A DNA stretch of 64,000 bases from Tardiphaga sp051811025 (GCF_051811025.1 NZ_JBPWQE010000001.1:4278001-4342000); one strand, 5' to 3'; positions 56,275-64,000 are shown, numbered from the stretch's first letter. The notes: a model not told the origin generated them from the sequence alone. Translations and numbers: made by a program.

Positions 56275-56320
56275 GATTCTTGACTCTGAAATCGGAGGGA
56301 GTTCGTGCCATCGCAGGACA

Positions 56321-57622
56321 TCAAGGCTCCATTGCCGCCAGCAGGCTTTTTATATCGATCGTTGCGATATTCGAGTAGCTGTCCGAGATCGCATAGGGAA
56401 AGATGATCCTGTCGCCATGGCGCATTGCGCCGCATGTGTAGACCACATTCGGGACGTAGCCTTCGCGCTCGGATGGTGCAGGCCGGAGCAGAGGCTCGCG
56501 CAGGCGCCCTAATATCTTCGTCGGGTCGTTCTTGTCGAGAAGTGCTGCTCCGATCGAGTATTTGCGGACTGGACCAACCCCGTGTGTCAGCAGCAGCCAT
56601 CCCTCATCCAGTTCTATGGGCGATCCACAATTGCCGATTTGCACGAATTCCCAGGGGGCGGCAGGCGTCAAGATCGCTGTGCCGCCATCCCATGTGTACA
56701 GATCGTCCGAATAGATCAAATAGAGGTTCTCGTTGTCCTGTCGCGCGATCATCGCGAACCGGCCGTCGATCTTCCGGGGAAAGAGCGCCATTCCCTTGTT
56801 CTGGGCTGCGGTGCCGCGAAGGGCAGAGAAGCGAAACGAGACGAAGTCGCTCGTCTCGATGATTTCCGATCGGATCGCACGCCCGCTATATGCGGTGTAG
56901 GTCGCGTAGTATGTGTCTTTTTCGGCGTCGCTGAATTTGACGAAGCGCGCATCCTCAATGCCGTTCGATTGCGAGGCTGTGATCGGAAAGATGACCCGTT
57001 CGCTGATATCCTCGCCGCGGTCGAATATGACGTCGATATCCTCGCCGTTCGGACCAGAGCCAAGGCGGCGCACCATTGGGTTTGATGCGAGACGGGCCGT
57101 CGGATCGATGCTGACCATGCCATCGTCTGCTATAAGGCCCGTCCGGAATGTCAGCGACGAGATATGGCCTTCACCGACCGCGCGCAGGCTGAGAATGAAG
57201 CGAAGAGCACCACTGGCCAATCCGGACTGATCAGGGTGAGGTACGATGCTGGGATTGAACAGCGCCGACGCCTCGAACGAATATTCGCTCAGGAAGTAAG
57301 CCCCGACGAGCTGACGCTGGACCGCGTTGAACTGGGTGTGGTCCCGAAGCGCGTCCTCCATATCATCCGCACGGGCTTCGAAGGTCTGAAGCAGATTGCG
57401 GTGACGGCCCAGAAAATTCTCCAACACATCCGCCAACTGCGCCTCTGCCGTCGGCGCGTCCAGCGCGAGGATCCGATCGACAATGTGATTGGCGCGGGTT
57501 TTATCCGTCGGTTTGAGATCGCGCGGCTCTGTGGCGGGCTTGAAAGGGCGGACGATGACGCGTGATGCGTCCGGCCGGAGGTACAGCATCTGGCGATCAA
57601 GTAAGGGAGATTTGGCGGACAC
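56321..57622 (-). CDS. GH130-type mannosyl-glycoside phosphorylase-like protein
   Basis: A 433-residue enzyme of the five-bladed beta-propeller GH130 family, which phosphorolyses beta-mannosides (1,4- or 1,2-linked). An N-terminal helical extension (about 1-110, with FLGRHRNLLQTF) precedes the propeller. Family blocks are FNPSIVPHPDQ, GIEDARFVKFSD (with the catalytic Asp of the GxEDPR-like motif), MALFPRKIDGRFAMIARQDNENLY, NCGSPIELDEGWLLLTHGVG and YVPNVVYTCGA. It starts 37 bp after the stop of the glycosyltransferase gene, so they form one operon. Together they may make or remodel a mannose-containing glycan. Confidence 0.87.
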   Translation of the reverse strand: MSAKSPLLDRQMLYLRPDASRVIVRPFKPATEPRDLKPTDKTRANHIVDRILALDAPTAEAQLADVLENFLGRHRNLLQTFEARADDMEDALRDHTQFNAVQRQLVGAYFLSEYSFEASALFNPSIVPHPDQSGLASGALRFILSLRAVGEGHISSLTFRTGLIADDGMVSIDPTARLASNPMVRRLGSGPNGEDIDVIFDRGEDISERVIFPITASQSNGIEDARFVKFSDAEKDTYYATYTAYSGRAIRSEIIETSDFVSFRFSALRGTAAQNKGMALFPRKIDGRFAMIARQDNENLYLIYSDDLYTWDGGTAILTPAAPWEFVQIGNCGSPIELDEGWLLLTHGVGPVRKYSIGAALLDKNDPTKILGRLREPLLRPAPSEREGYVPNVVYTCGAMRHGDRIIFPYAISDSYSNIATIDIKSLLAAMEP

Positions 57623-57658
57623 AGGAATCTCGATCAGTGAAAAGGTAAGGGATGGTCG

Positions 57659-59935
57659 TCAGGCCACGCGCGGGGCTGACCTTGATTGGTCCTCGGCGAT
57701 ACGGGCCATATGCCGAATTTCGGAAAGCCCCAGCAGGTACGAAACGACGGATTCGCCGCCCCGATTTTCATTGGCGCGGTCGGGATGCAGCCCATCACGG
57801 CAGCTTCCAGTTTCCAGGTCGACGAGTGGAATCGACAGGTCGTTGCTTCCCAGAAACCAGGCGAATGCCTTGGCGGCTTCTGCCTTCCATTCGGGATCCC
57901 GGTCGGCTCGCCACGCCGCGAGAGAAGCCGCGATCGTCGCGGCCGCCTCGACCGGCTGTTGGTCGAAATTGCGGGGTTGCCGTCGGACGTCGTGAAATCC
58001 TTCGGTTCCGACTGGCCTGAATTGCCCGCTGGCAGAGGTCTGCTGTGCCAGCAGCCAGCGCAGGCTTCTCAGCCCGGCGTCCAGGTAATCCTGTCTCCGC
58101 AATGCTGTCCCGGTGATGATGAGGGCCTGGGAGAGCCTTGCATTATCATAGGAAAGCCCTTCCTCGAACCACACCCAATCGGCGGTCCCGGCCTTCTGGA
58201 AAAGGGCGAGAAGCTTGTCAGCGAGCAACGCCCGGATTGTCTCGGCGCGGTCATCGTCGGCGACGGCCGCGCAATACGCATCCAGTCCCAAGAGCGTGAA
58301 TGCCCAGGCGCGCGGGGAAAGAAATTCTTCGACTGCCGGCAGCGCTTCAGAGAATAGTGATGCCGCCCAGGTGCGCCGGGACCTGTTGGCGTCTGAAAGG
58401 ACACAAACGCCAAGGGCCCAGAGCGTACGGCCGTGGCTGTCCTCGGATCCGCTGTCTTCCAACCAGCCGCGATCGAAGGCCATGAAGTTCCGAAATCGAT
58501 GCGTCTGCGGGTTCCAGGCATGTTGGACGAATGCAGCGAAACGCGATGTCAGCACCTCCGACAGGCGCAACTCGCCCGGAGTGTTCAACGCGCATGCCAG
58601 CAGCAAGGCGCGCGCATTATCGTCGATGCAGTAGCCGTGCGAGCGGTCAGGCACTGAATGGACCGCATGCTGGAACAGCCCGGTGTCGTCGCACATCGAC
58701 AGAAAATGACCAACCTGCATTTCCGGCGGCGCACGACTGTCACGCAGTAGCGTGGTCGTGTCCGACTTTGCGATGGTCCTGAGCCTGTGACGGCGACCAG
58801 CATTCTCGAAAACCGAAATATATCGTTCGGCTGTGCGCTCCCACGTCATCGAGCGGCTGCTGGCATAGGCACGCTTGCGCATCGCCTGGCGCAGGGGCGC
58901 ATTCGTCAAGATCTTCTCGATCTCGAAGCCGATCGCGTCAGCGTCTGAAAACGGGACGATGATGCCCCGACCGTCTGCAAGAAGCTCACGCGCATGCCAA
59001 TAGGGCGTCGAAACCACGGCCTTTCCCAGCCCGAAACTGTAGGCCAGAGTGCCTGACGTCATCTGGACTTCATTCAGGTATGGCGTGACGTAGACATCGC
59101 ACATGGAGATGAAGTCGAGCAGTGTGTCCTGGTCGACAAAGCGATCGAGGAATTGAACGTGATCGGCAACGCCTATGTCGCGCGCCCTTGCAATGAGGCT
59201 CTCGCGATAGGCCTCCCCCTCATCCCGCACCAGATTCGGATGGGTGGCGCCAAGCACGACATAAACCGCATTGGGGCAGGCATTCAGGATGGAAGGCATC
59301 GCATCGATCATGAATTCGATGCCTTTGTTGGGCGACAGCAGTCCGAACGTCAGAATGACGGACTTGTCGGCGAATCCCAGTTTATTCTTGGCGTTGTCGG
59401 GCTCGACGAATGCGAAGTCGGGTATTCCATGGGGAATAACCTCGATCTTCTCTTCAGCGATCTGATAGACGGTCCGCAGCAGCTCCCTGCCCTTCTCCGC
59501 CATGACCACAACCTTCGAAGACAACTCGATGATCCTGGTGAAGACGTCCCTTTGAATCGTGCTTGGCTCCGCAAGAACCGTATGGAGGGTCGTCACGATC
59601 GGCATCTTGAGCAGCGAGAGCAACGGGACGATGTCGCCTCCTGCTTCACCGCCGAAAATGCCGAATTCATGCTGTAGTGACACGACGTCGAAGCGGCCTG
59701 CATTGAGGAACTCGGCGGCGCGGATGTAATCGTTGATCAGACCATCATTGATCTGAATTCCGACGCTCGTCGGATAGTCATAAAAGTGACCATGATCGGT
59801 CATCGCCACAATGACCGTTTTGTAATCCGCTCGCGAAGCTGCGACTGCGCTCTGCAAGTCGGTGGTGAAGGTCGCAATTCCGCATCGGCGTGGGAGCGAA
59901 TTTCCAATAAATGCGATACGGTTGAACACCGTCAA
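57659..59935 (-). CDS. GT4-type glycosyltransferase with C-terminal helical-barrel domain
   Basis: A 758-residue two-domain protein. The N-terminal part (about 1-390) is GT-B fold, family 4: FIGNSLPRRCGIATFTTDL at the acceptor side, EVIPHGIPD, ILTFGLLSPNKGIEFMIDAMP, and a donor site QMTSGTLAYSFGLGKAVVSTPYWHARELL. The rest (about 400-758) resembles an (alpha/alpha)6 barrel (SHGYCIDDNARALLLACAL, ESHGRTLWALG-like DSHGRTLWALG, WVWFEEGLSYDNARLSQALI) as found in some glycosidases or epimerases. A TTG start at 59935 has GAGG 7 nt upstream. Together with the GH130 gene this is a glycan-processing pair with unknown product. Confidence 0.88.
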   Translation of the reverse strand: MTVFNRIAFIGNSLPRRCGIATFTTDLQSAVAASRADYKTVIVAMTDHGHFYDYPTSVGIQINDGLINDYIRAAEFLNAGRFDVVSLQHEFGIFGGEAGGDIVPLLSLLKMPIVTTLHTVLAEPSTIQRDVFTRIIELSSKVVVMAEKGRELLRTVYQIAEEKIEVIPHGIPDFAFVEPDNAKNKLGFADKSVILTFGLLSPNKGIEFMIDAMPSILNACPNAVYVVLGATHPNLVRDEGEAYRESLIARARDIGVADHVQFLDRFVDQDTLLDFISMCDVYVTPYLNEVQMTSGTLAYSFGLGKAVVSTPYWHARELLADGRGIIVPFSDADAIGFEIEKILTNAPLRQAMRKRAYASSRSMTWERTAERYISVFENAGRRHRLRTIAKSDTTTLLRDSRAPPEMQVGHFLSMCDDTGLFQHAVHSVPDRSHGYCIDDNARALLLACALNTPGELRLSEVLTSRFAAFVQHAWNPQTHRFRNFMAFDRGWLEDSGSEDSHGRTLWALGVCVLSDANRSRRTWAASLFSEALPAVEEFLSPRAWAFTLLGLDAYCAAVADDDRAETIRALLADKLLALFQKAGTADWVWFEEGLSYDNARLSQALIITGTALRRQDYLDAGLRSLRWLLAQQTSASGQFRPVGTEGFHDVRRQPRNFDQQPVEAAATIAASLAAWRADRDPEWKAEAAKAFAWFLGSNDLSIPLVDLETGSCRDGLHPDRANENRGGESVVSYLLGLSEIRHMARIAEDQSRSAPRVA

Positions 59936-60220
59936 TCTGCAGCCTCGTTATGTGATGGGACAGATGCCGAAACGACGAAATGCGCGACGCGGCATAGGCC
60001 GCGGCACTTGACGCTATTTCGTTCGGATCATTGAATTAAGGCACGGCCAAGCACGGCCGCTAACGCTTATGATCAAGCGTGCGCCCTTTATTTGGGAATA
60101 GCCATCATTATCTTTGACCGAGGCGCGATGTGCCGCAGCAACAGCGAACAGGTTGAGATAATAAAACCCTTCATCAGGCCGCAGCGTGCTACTGCTCCTG
60201 TACACACACGGGAGCACGAA

Positions 60221-60349
60221 ATGGCCAAAGGTAATCGCGAGACCAAGAAGCCGAAGAAGGTTGCGGTAAAGACGATTGCTGCTGCTGAAAGCATCAAGAG
60301 CGGTGGCCCGAAGATGATGCCGGCGCTCGGTGTCGCCAAGAAGAAGTAG
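60221..60349 (+). CDS. Very small basic protein
   Basis: A 42-residue protein (MAKGNRETKKPKK..., ending GVAKKK) with GGGAG 6 nt before the ATG. Eleven lysines and a KKPKK cluster suggest nucleic-acid binding or ribosome association. A longer in-frame start at 60092 lacks a ribosome site and family character. Similar short Lys-rich proteins occur in Bradyrhizobium relatives without assigned function. Confidence 0.65.
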   Translation: MAKGNRETKKPKKVAVKTIAAAESIKSGGPKMMPALGVAKKK

Positions 60350-60465
60350 CAGGAGCATATTGCGAGATAGTCGCTGGTTTTCGTGCAGCGACTTCGCATC
60401 TTCCCGACGACGTTCGTTATTCGCAAAATCGCGAGATGAAAAATCTTGAGGATCAAGGGAAGTCG

Positions 60466-60657
60466 ATGTCCAACAAAGCTACGATTCGAGACGCTTATGG
60501 CATTCCGGCTATCTTTGCAGGATCCAAAACCGGTCAAGAGGACGCGCCCTTCGTTTTCATCAATGTCGGTGGCGAGGAACGTCGAATGAGAGCCGCCGAG
60601 TGGGACGCTCTACCAGCTTGGCTCGGAGATCGCCCGTCCTGGGCGATGAAGAGTTGA
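60466..60657 (+). CDS. Small hypothetical protein
   Basis: A 63-residue soluble protein (MSNKATIRDAYGIPAIFAG...). AAGGGAAG lies 4 nt before the chosen ATG; an ATG at 60436 would add 10 residues. The core AYGIPAIFAGSKTGQEDAPFVFINVGGEERRM looks like a short beta-sheet, and the C-terminus AEWDALPAWLGDRPSW is Trp-rich. No known domain is recognised. Confidence 0.58.
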   Translation: MSNKATIRDAYGIPAIFAGSKTGQEDAPFVFINVGGEERRMRAAEWDALPAWLGDRPSWAMKS

Positions 60658-60738
60658 TCTGATCAAGGCGTTTGCAGCGCCGAATTTCTGAAGCAGATTT
60701 GAATCGCTTGGACGCTTCTGAGCAGAGATGGACCGCGC

Positions 60739-60969
60739 GTGATAGCAATCTCTAAATCGAATCCGATCGATGGTGGTCATCAGCGAGTGGCGTTCGACAT
60801 CCGTTACGGAACACGACGTATCTCATGCTCGCTCACCACCAATTTCCAGACCAAAGAACTGGCGAAGCGGTACTTTTACGCCAATAGGCCCCTGATCGAG
60901 CAAATGGCGCGCAATCAGGTCGAGCAGCGTGGCGCTCTCAACGGCGAGGTCAATCTTGAAATCGCATGA
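60739..60969 (+). CDS. Small hypothetical protein
   Basis: A 76-residue protein with a GTG start. Beta strands HQRVAFDIRYGTRRISCSLTT precede a helix (ELAKRYFYANRPLIEQMARNQVEQ). The pattern resembles small DUF1488-like proteins of rhizobia, but the match is too short to claim. It lies in the same direction as, and 15 bp before, the next small gene. Confidence 0.58.
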   Translation: MIAISKSNPIDGGHQRVAFDIRYGTRRISCSLTTNFQTKELAKRYFYANRPLIEQMARNQVEQRGALNGEVNLEIA

Positions 60970-60984
60970 CGATCAGGACGCGTC

Positions 60985-61242
60985 TTGAAAACGCTCCTTT
61001 CCCGACACGACCTCGAACACGCAGCGCTTCTGCAGATCCGTAGTTGTTACGGCTGCGCAGACGTGACGTCCGTTCTCGTCGATGAAATCGCCGACCCTCG
61101 TTTTGAAACAAACTGGTCAATTCTATCGATTAAACGGGCAAGCGATGTTCAACTGCGGCTTACAGCAGAGTTGCATACCGTGCGGGCAATTGACGGGACG
61201 CAACAAAGGCTTCGTAAGCTCTACAACCTTCGGATTGACTGA
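60985..61242 (+). CDS. Small hypothetical protein
   Basis: An 85-residue protein from a TTG at 60985, with AGGA about 7 nt upstream. HDLEHAALLQIRSCYGCADVTSVLVDEI contains a Cys-Tyr-Gly-Cys pair. It then continues with beta-like strands ending in VRAIDGTQQRLRKLYNLRID. It follows the preceding small gene at 15 bp, suggesting a two-gene unit. No known domain is recognised. A partial dispersed-repeat fragment lies just downstream, at about 61285. Confidence 0.58.
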   Translation: MKTLLSRHDLEHAALLQIRSCYGCADVTSVLVDEIADPRFETNWSILSIKRASDVQLRLTAELHTVRAIDGTQQRLRKLYNLRID

Positions 61243-61372
61243 TTTTCAACGTCCGTACATACGTCATCAAACTTGCTTGTCAGCCTCCGATGCAAAGCGA
61301 ACGGTCCACTTTGAGGGGGCTCGCGTGAAAGGGCTTGGCCATTCTCGCGATCTAGCGAGGCGCCCCAAGCGG

Positions 61373-62545
61373 TTACTTGTTCAGCGAACCGACTGGTATA
61401 TCCAGAGTGTAAGTAAATCCCGAGGGGGGATAGGCCAGGCGCACGGTGCCGCTGAGTTGCTGTCCCAACGATTCCATCATGCGGGTGCCAAAGCTGCGGC
61501 GGCTGGGCGGATTGACGAGCGGACCGCCGGTCTCGATCCAGCTGAGAGACAGTTTTTCCGACGCCTGGTCGATCTTCCATTCGATCTTCACAAAACCGCC
61601 CGGATCCGACAGAGCTCCGAACTTGGTGGCATTGGTGCAGAGTTCGTTCAGGGTCATCGCCAGGGCGATCACCGCGCCGGATGCGAGCTCAATTTCCGGC
61701 CCCGAGATGGCGAAGCGGCCCACCCCCTTGTTGTCGTATGGCTCAGTGGCATTGCGAATGATCATCGCAAGACCAGCACCCGCCCAACTGACCTGCATCA
61801 GCAGGTCATGCGCTCGGCCGAGAGCAAGAAGTCGCCCCTCGATGGCCTGCTGGGCGTGCCGCACGCTGGTGGCGGTCCGCAGGCTTTGCGACGCGATCGC
61901 ACTCACGGTTGCGAGGGTGTTCTTGATGCGGTGATGCAATTCGCCCAACACAAGCTTTTGTAACTTGTCAGCCGCCTCGCGCTCCTTGGCGTCGATGCCC
62001 GCCTGCGCGAGCAGGAGCTTCGCATCTATCCCGGCTTGCTCGAGTAACAGTCGCAGACTGTCGTTCTCCGCCACCAGATTTTCCTCGACAATCGACTGGC
62101 CTGCCCGCGTCGGATGAGCAGCCGGGCCAGCCTCTCCAGAGACGACCTTGAGGGCGCCTGTGCCGATCATGTCCTGCAGTTCGGCGATCATCTGTTCGCT
62201 GTCGATGGGTTTGCCGAAGAAGCGGCTGTCTTTCGGCTTCTCATCGATCGACGGATTTATCTGACCCGAGACGAGAATGATCTTGATGTCGGGCCATCGC
62301 TCATGAACCGCGTGAGCCAGTTTCAATCCATCGATGCTACCGGGCATCTGGATGTCCGAAAACAGCAGCGAGATGTCGGATCGCGCTTCAAGCACGCTGA
62401 TGGCTTGGTCGGCATTTGTCGCTTCGATAGCCGTGAAGCCTGCGTCCTCGACAATGTCGACGGCGCGCATACGCAGCACCATCTCGTCTTCGACGACAAG
62501 CACGTTGGTTTTGTTCTGGGATGGCACCAAGGCTGCTCCGGTCAA
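61373..62545 (-). CDS. Receiver-HWE histidine kinase hybrid
   Basis: A 390-residue cytoplasmic signalling protein with reversed order: the receiver comes first (about 12-130, acidic pocket VVEDE, phospho-acceptor Asp64 in FSDIQMPG, Lys in FGKPID) and the kinase second. The kinase is of the HWE/HisKA_2 type: H-box ELHHRIKNTLATVSAIASQSLR (His204-205), then ALAMTLNELCTNATKFGAL for the ATP domain and a C-terminal SFGTRMMESLGQQL block. A coiled linker contains the repeat AGIDAK twice (about 171-176 and 182-187). HWE kinases often feed the general stress response. No dedicated partner gene lies nearby. Confidence 0.9.
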   Translation of the reverse strand: MTGAALVPSQNKTNVLVVEDEMVLRMRAVDIVEDAGFTAIEATNADQAISVLEARSDISLLFSDIQMPGSIDGLKLAHAVHERWPDIKIILVSGQINPSIDEKPKDSRFFGKPIDSEQMIAELQDMIGTGALKVVSGEAGPAAHPTRAGQSIVEENLVAENDSLRLLLEQAGIDAKLLLAQAGIDAKEREAADKLQKLVLGELHHRIKNTLATVSAIASQSLRTATSVRHAQQAIEGRLLALGRAHDLLMQVSWAGAGLAMIIRNATEPYDNKGVGRFAISGPEIELASGAVIALAMTLNELCTNATKFGALSDPGGFVKIEWKIDQASEKLSLSWIETGGPLVNPPSRRSFGTRMMESLGQQLSGTVRLAYPPSGFTYTLDIPVGSLNK

Positions 62546-62744
62546 GGCGGGAGCATTACGGGGCTCTCAGTCACCGAGCGCCTGTTCGTAGGGCGGTGAT
62601 CTCGCGAGAGTACCGGTTTCGGTATCTGCTGTCGAACTAATCCGCCGATCTAATCCGCAGCGTCAGGCGTTACCGCGGGGAACTTACTATCAATTGGCGA
62701 ATTGGCCTGGGTCCCCCCGCAGTTGCGCCGGTGACGAGGTAACC

Positions 62745-62909
62745 ATGAAACTCATCATTTGCGAGACATCGCTGCAAGAACTGCAGCGATTGACTGCGCT
62801 TGCCCGTGCGACGAACGATGTTGTCATACGTGCCGACTACTATCGGCTGGCGGAGCGTTGCCGGGAGCATATCAAGGACGGGCTAGCGCCGTTGCGCTTG
62901 TCCAGGTAA
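62745..62909 (+). CDS. Small hypothetical helical protein
   Basis: A 54-residue protein from the ATG at 62745, with GAGG 6 nt upstream. It is mostly helical (SLQELQRLTALARATNDVVIRADYYRLAERCREHIK). The LARAT.D.V.AdYY..AE pattern faintly resembles the end of DUF4167 proteins of alphaproteobacteria, which are RNA-associated, but the resemblance is weak. It is divergent from the receiver-kinase gene, with about 200 bp between them. Confidence 0.6.
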   Translation: MKLIICETSLQELQRLTALARATNDVVIRADYYRLAERCREHIKDGLAPLRLSR

Positions 62910-63000
62910 TCGTCAGGCATCGCCTTATCCTTCATTGTTCATTGCGCAGTGCCGACACTACGGACAGCACTGCGAGCATTCGCAAGGCGGCATCGCAACC

Positions 63001-63186
63001 TCAGCTCTGATGCGGGCCTTGCATGATCTTCATGGCATCCTTCACGTGGCGCCACTCGTTGGCTTCTTCCAGCTGACCTTTTTGCTCGCATGTCAGTGCA
63101 TTCTGAGCGGCATGAGCGATGGCCACGGCGCCGTGCCGATCAAGCATCTGCCGGGCGATGGTGTGGACTTGAGTCTCGGACATCAT
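63001..63186 (-). CDS. Small stress-type hypothetical protein
   Basis: A 61-residue protein from the ATG at 63186, with AGGAG 7 nt upstream. It is helical (MSETQVHTIARQMLDRHGAVAIAHAAQNALTCEQKGQLEEANEWRHVKDAMKIM), and residues 25-60 may form a coiled coil. A sigma-EcfG-type promoter lies about 73 bp upstream, so it is probably part of the general stress response of this bacterial group. The function is unknown. Confidence 0.72.
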   Translation of the reverse strand: MMSETQVHTIARQMLDRHGAVAIAHAAQNALTCEQKGQLEEANEWRHVKDAMKIMQGPHQS

Positions 63187-63258
63187 TTGCTTTCTCCTGA
63201 TTTTTCCCAGCCAAGGAGAACCAATCCGGCTGGAACCGAACCGGCCGATATCTTTGAA

Positions 63259-63284
63259 AACGGTGGAACAGCCCATCTCGTTCC
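63259..63284 (-). promoter_or_regulatory. Sigma-EcfG (general stress) promoter match
   Basis: On the reverse strand GGAAC (63284-63280) is followed after exactly 17 bp by CGTT (63262-63259). This matches the alphaproteobacterial EcfG consensus GGAAC-N16/17-cGTT. It points at the 63001-63186 gene. Confidence 0.75.
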
Positions 63285-63366
63285 CGGAAAACCAACCGGC
63301 CAAACGAGAAAGGGACATGATGAAGTTGCCAGTCCGCGATCAAGCAAAGCATTGTGCACCGCAAAT

Positions 63367-63397
63367 CAATCATCCGATGTTAAACATCGGATGATTG
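63367..63397. promoter_or_regulatory. 31-bp perfect palindrome upstream of the FadR-type gene
   Basis: Arms CAATCATCCGATGTT (63367-63381) and AACATCGGATGATTG (63383-63397) are perfect inverse complements around one base. It ends 58 bp before the GTG start of the regulator, the usual place for a self-regulating GntR/FadR operator. A hairpin function is also possible. Confidence 0.75.
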
Positions 63398-63455
63398 CAT
63401 TCATTCCAAAAACGTGAGATAGGCCACTGAGCAAACAAGCGGGGAAAGAACACTC

Positions 63456-64000
63456 GTGGCACGAAGTCCTACGAAATCGCTGGAGCGGGGAAGCAAGCCA
63501 GGCCGCATCAATTCGGTCTTGACCACGCTCGGCTGCGAAATCGCGCAGGATATTATCCCGATTGGCGCGACCCTCCCCCCCGAGCCGGAATTGGAGGCGC
63601 GCTTCGGTGTCGGGCGCGGCGTCATCCGGGAAGCGATCAAAACCCTCGCTGCGAAAGGAATGGTCAGCGTCCGTCCGCGTTACGGTACGCACGTTTTGCC
63701 GCGCCGCGACTGGAGCCTGCTCGATCGCGATGTGCTGGGATGGCTGGTCGGCGGCGGCGAACCGGACCGCGATCTTCTGATGGCGATTCAGGAAGTCCGA
63801 CTGATCATCGAGCCGGCAGCAGCAGCGCTCGCGGCAACGCGGAGCACCAAGCAGGACAGGTTGCGCATCGAAGCCGCGCTGGTCGGCATGGAAACCTCGC
63901 ACGATCAGGAAAGCGCCATCAAGGCGGACAAAGCATTCCACCTCGCCATTCTGGATGCGACGCATAACCCTGTGTTGCAGGGTTTTCGCGGCGCCATCGA
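63456..64000 (+). CDS. FadR/GntR-family regulator, truncated by window edge
   Basis: Open from a GTG at 63456 to the right edge, with 181 residues visible. The GntR winged helix (about 22-85) has TLPPEPELEARFGVGRGVIREAIKTLAAKGMVSVRPRYGTHVLP. The FCD effector domain follows (from about 100, LLMAIQEVRLIIEPAAAALAATR), and ADKAFHLAILDATHNPVLQ carries the usual metal-binding Asp/His. GGGGAAAG lies about 10 nt upstream. Such regulators control sugar-acid or carboxylate catabolism genes. The C-terminus and any neighbours are outside the window. Confidence 0.85.
   Translation, partial: MARSPTKSLERGSKPGRINSVLTTLGCEIAQDIIPIGATLPPEPELEARFGVGRGVIREAIKTLAAKGMVSVRPRYGTHVLPRRDWSLLDRDVLGWLVGGGEPDRDLLMAIQEVRLIIEPAAAALAATRSTKQDRLRIEAALVGMETSHDQESAIKADKAFHLAILDATHNPVLQGFRGAI

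Noticed and set aside
62675..62705. GGAAC as a sigma-EcfG -35 before the 62745 gene
   Set aside because: No CGTT-like -10 lies at the right distance.

Overview
The window is a stretch of an alphaproteobacterial chromosome, most likely from the Bradyrhizobium/Rhodopseudomonas/Afipia/Tardiphaga group (Nitrobacteraceae). The pointers are a CycM-type membrane cytochrome c, a pimelate (pimFABCD-type) operon beside a Liv-type ABC transporter, a metF-metH pair, high GC with typical rhizobial codon use, and GTCATTCCGGGGCGC-type intergenic palindromes. No rRNA, tRNA, CRISPR array or phage was recognised. Assignments rest on reading the sequence and on family knowledge; no database search was run.

Region 1 (1-16.4 kb) is core metabolism. 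It holds two Tat-exported peptide/opine-type ABC binding proteins (the first runs off the left edge), cycM, kdsB-pheA, three small reverse-strand enzymes (YCII, VOC, luciferase-like monooxygenase), metF-metH, a small secreted Gly/His/Arg-rich protein, glpK and an FAD-dependent oxidoreductase.

Region 2 (16.6-32.5 kb) looks like a catabolic island for dicarboxylates or fatty acids. On the reverse strand lie pimF-pimA-pimB-pimC-pimD followed by an SDR gene. Divergent from pimF lies an IclR-type regulator followed by livG-livF-livH-livM and two closely related periplasmic binding proteins. A 15-bp palindrome in the divergent promoter recurs, imperfectly, before the second binding protein.

Region 3 (32.5-45.5 kb) is accessory DNA: hypothetical proteins, a methyltransferase, an internally deleted IS5-type transposase, a membrane protein, four alpha/beta hydrolases, a TetR gene with a 35-bp perfect palindrome in its divergent promoter, an AraC regulator, and a chimera of an IS30 transposase start with a LuxR gene tail. 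A degenerate palindrome (GTCCGCT...AGCGGAC) is scattered through the intergenic gaps here and further right.

Region 4 (45.4-54.7 kb) holds the most unusual unit. A 62-aa membrane protein overlaps a 1364-aa protein (BTAD activator, degenerate class III cyclase, ATPase, TPR-like region). A LuxR-type regulator is divergent to them and is followed by an 1132-aa autotransporter. An identical 20-bp motif lies upstream of the membrane-protein operon and upstream of the autotransporter, in the same orientation relative to each. This suggests one regulator drives both outputs.

Region 5 (54.7-64 kb) holds many very small genes, a GH130-like glycoside phosphorylase next to a GT4-type glycosyltransferase, a receiver/HWE-kinase hybrid, a stress-type small gene with a good sigma-EcfG promoter match, and a FadR-type regulator with an upstream 31-bp palindrome that runs off the right edge.
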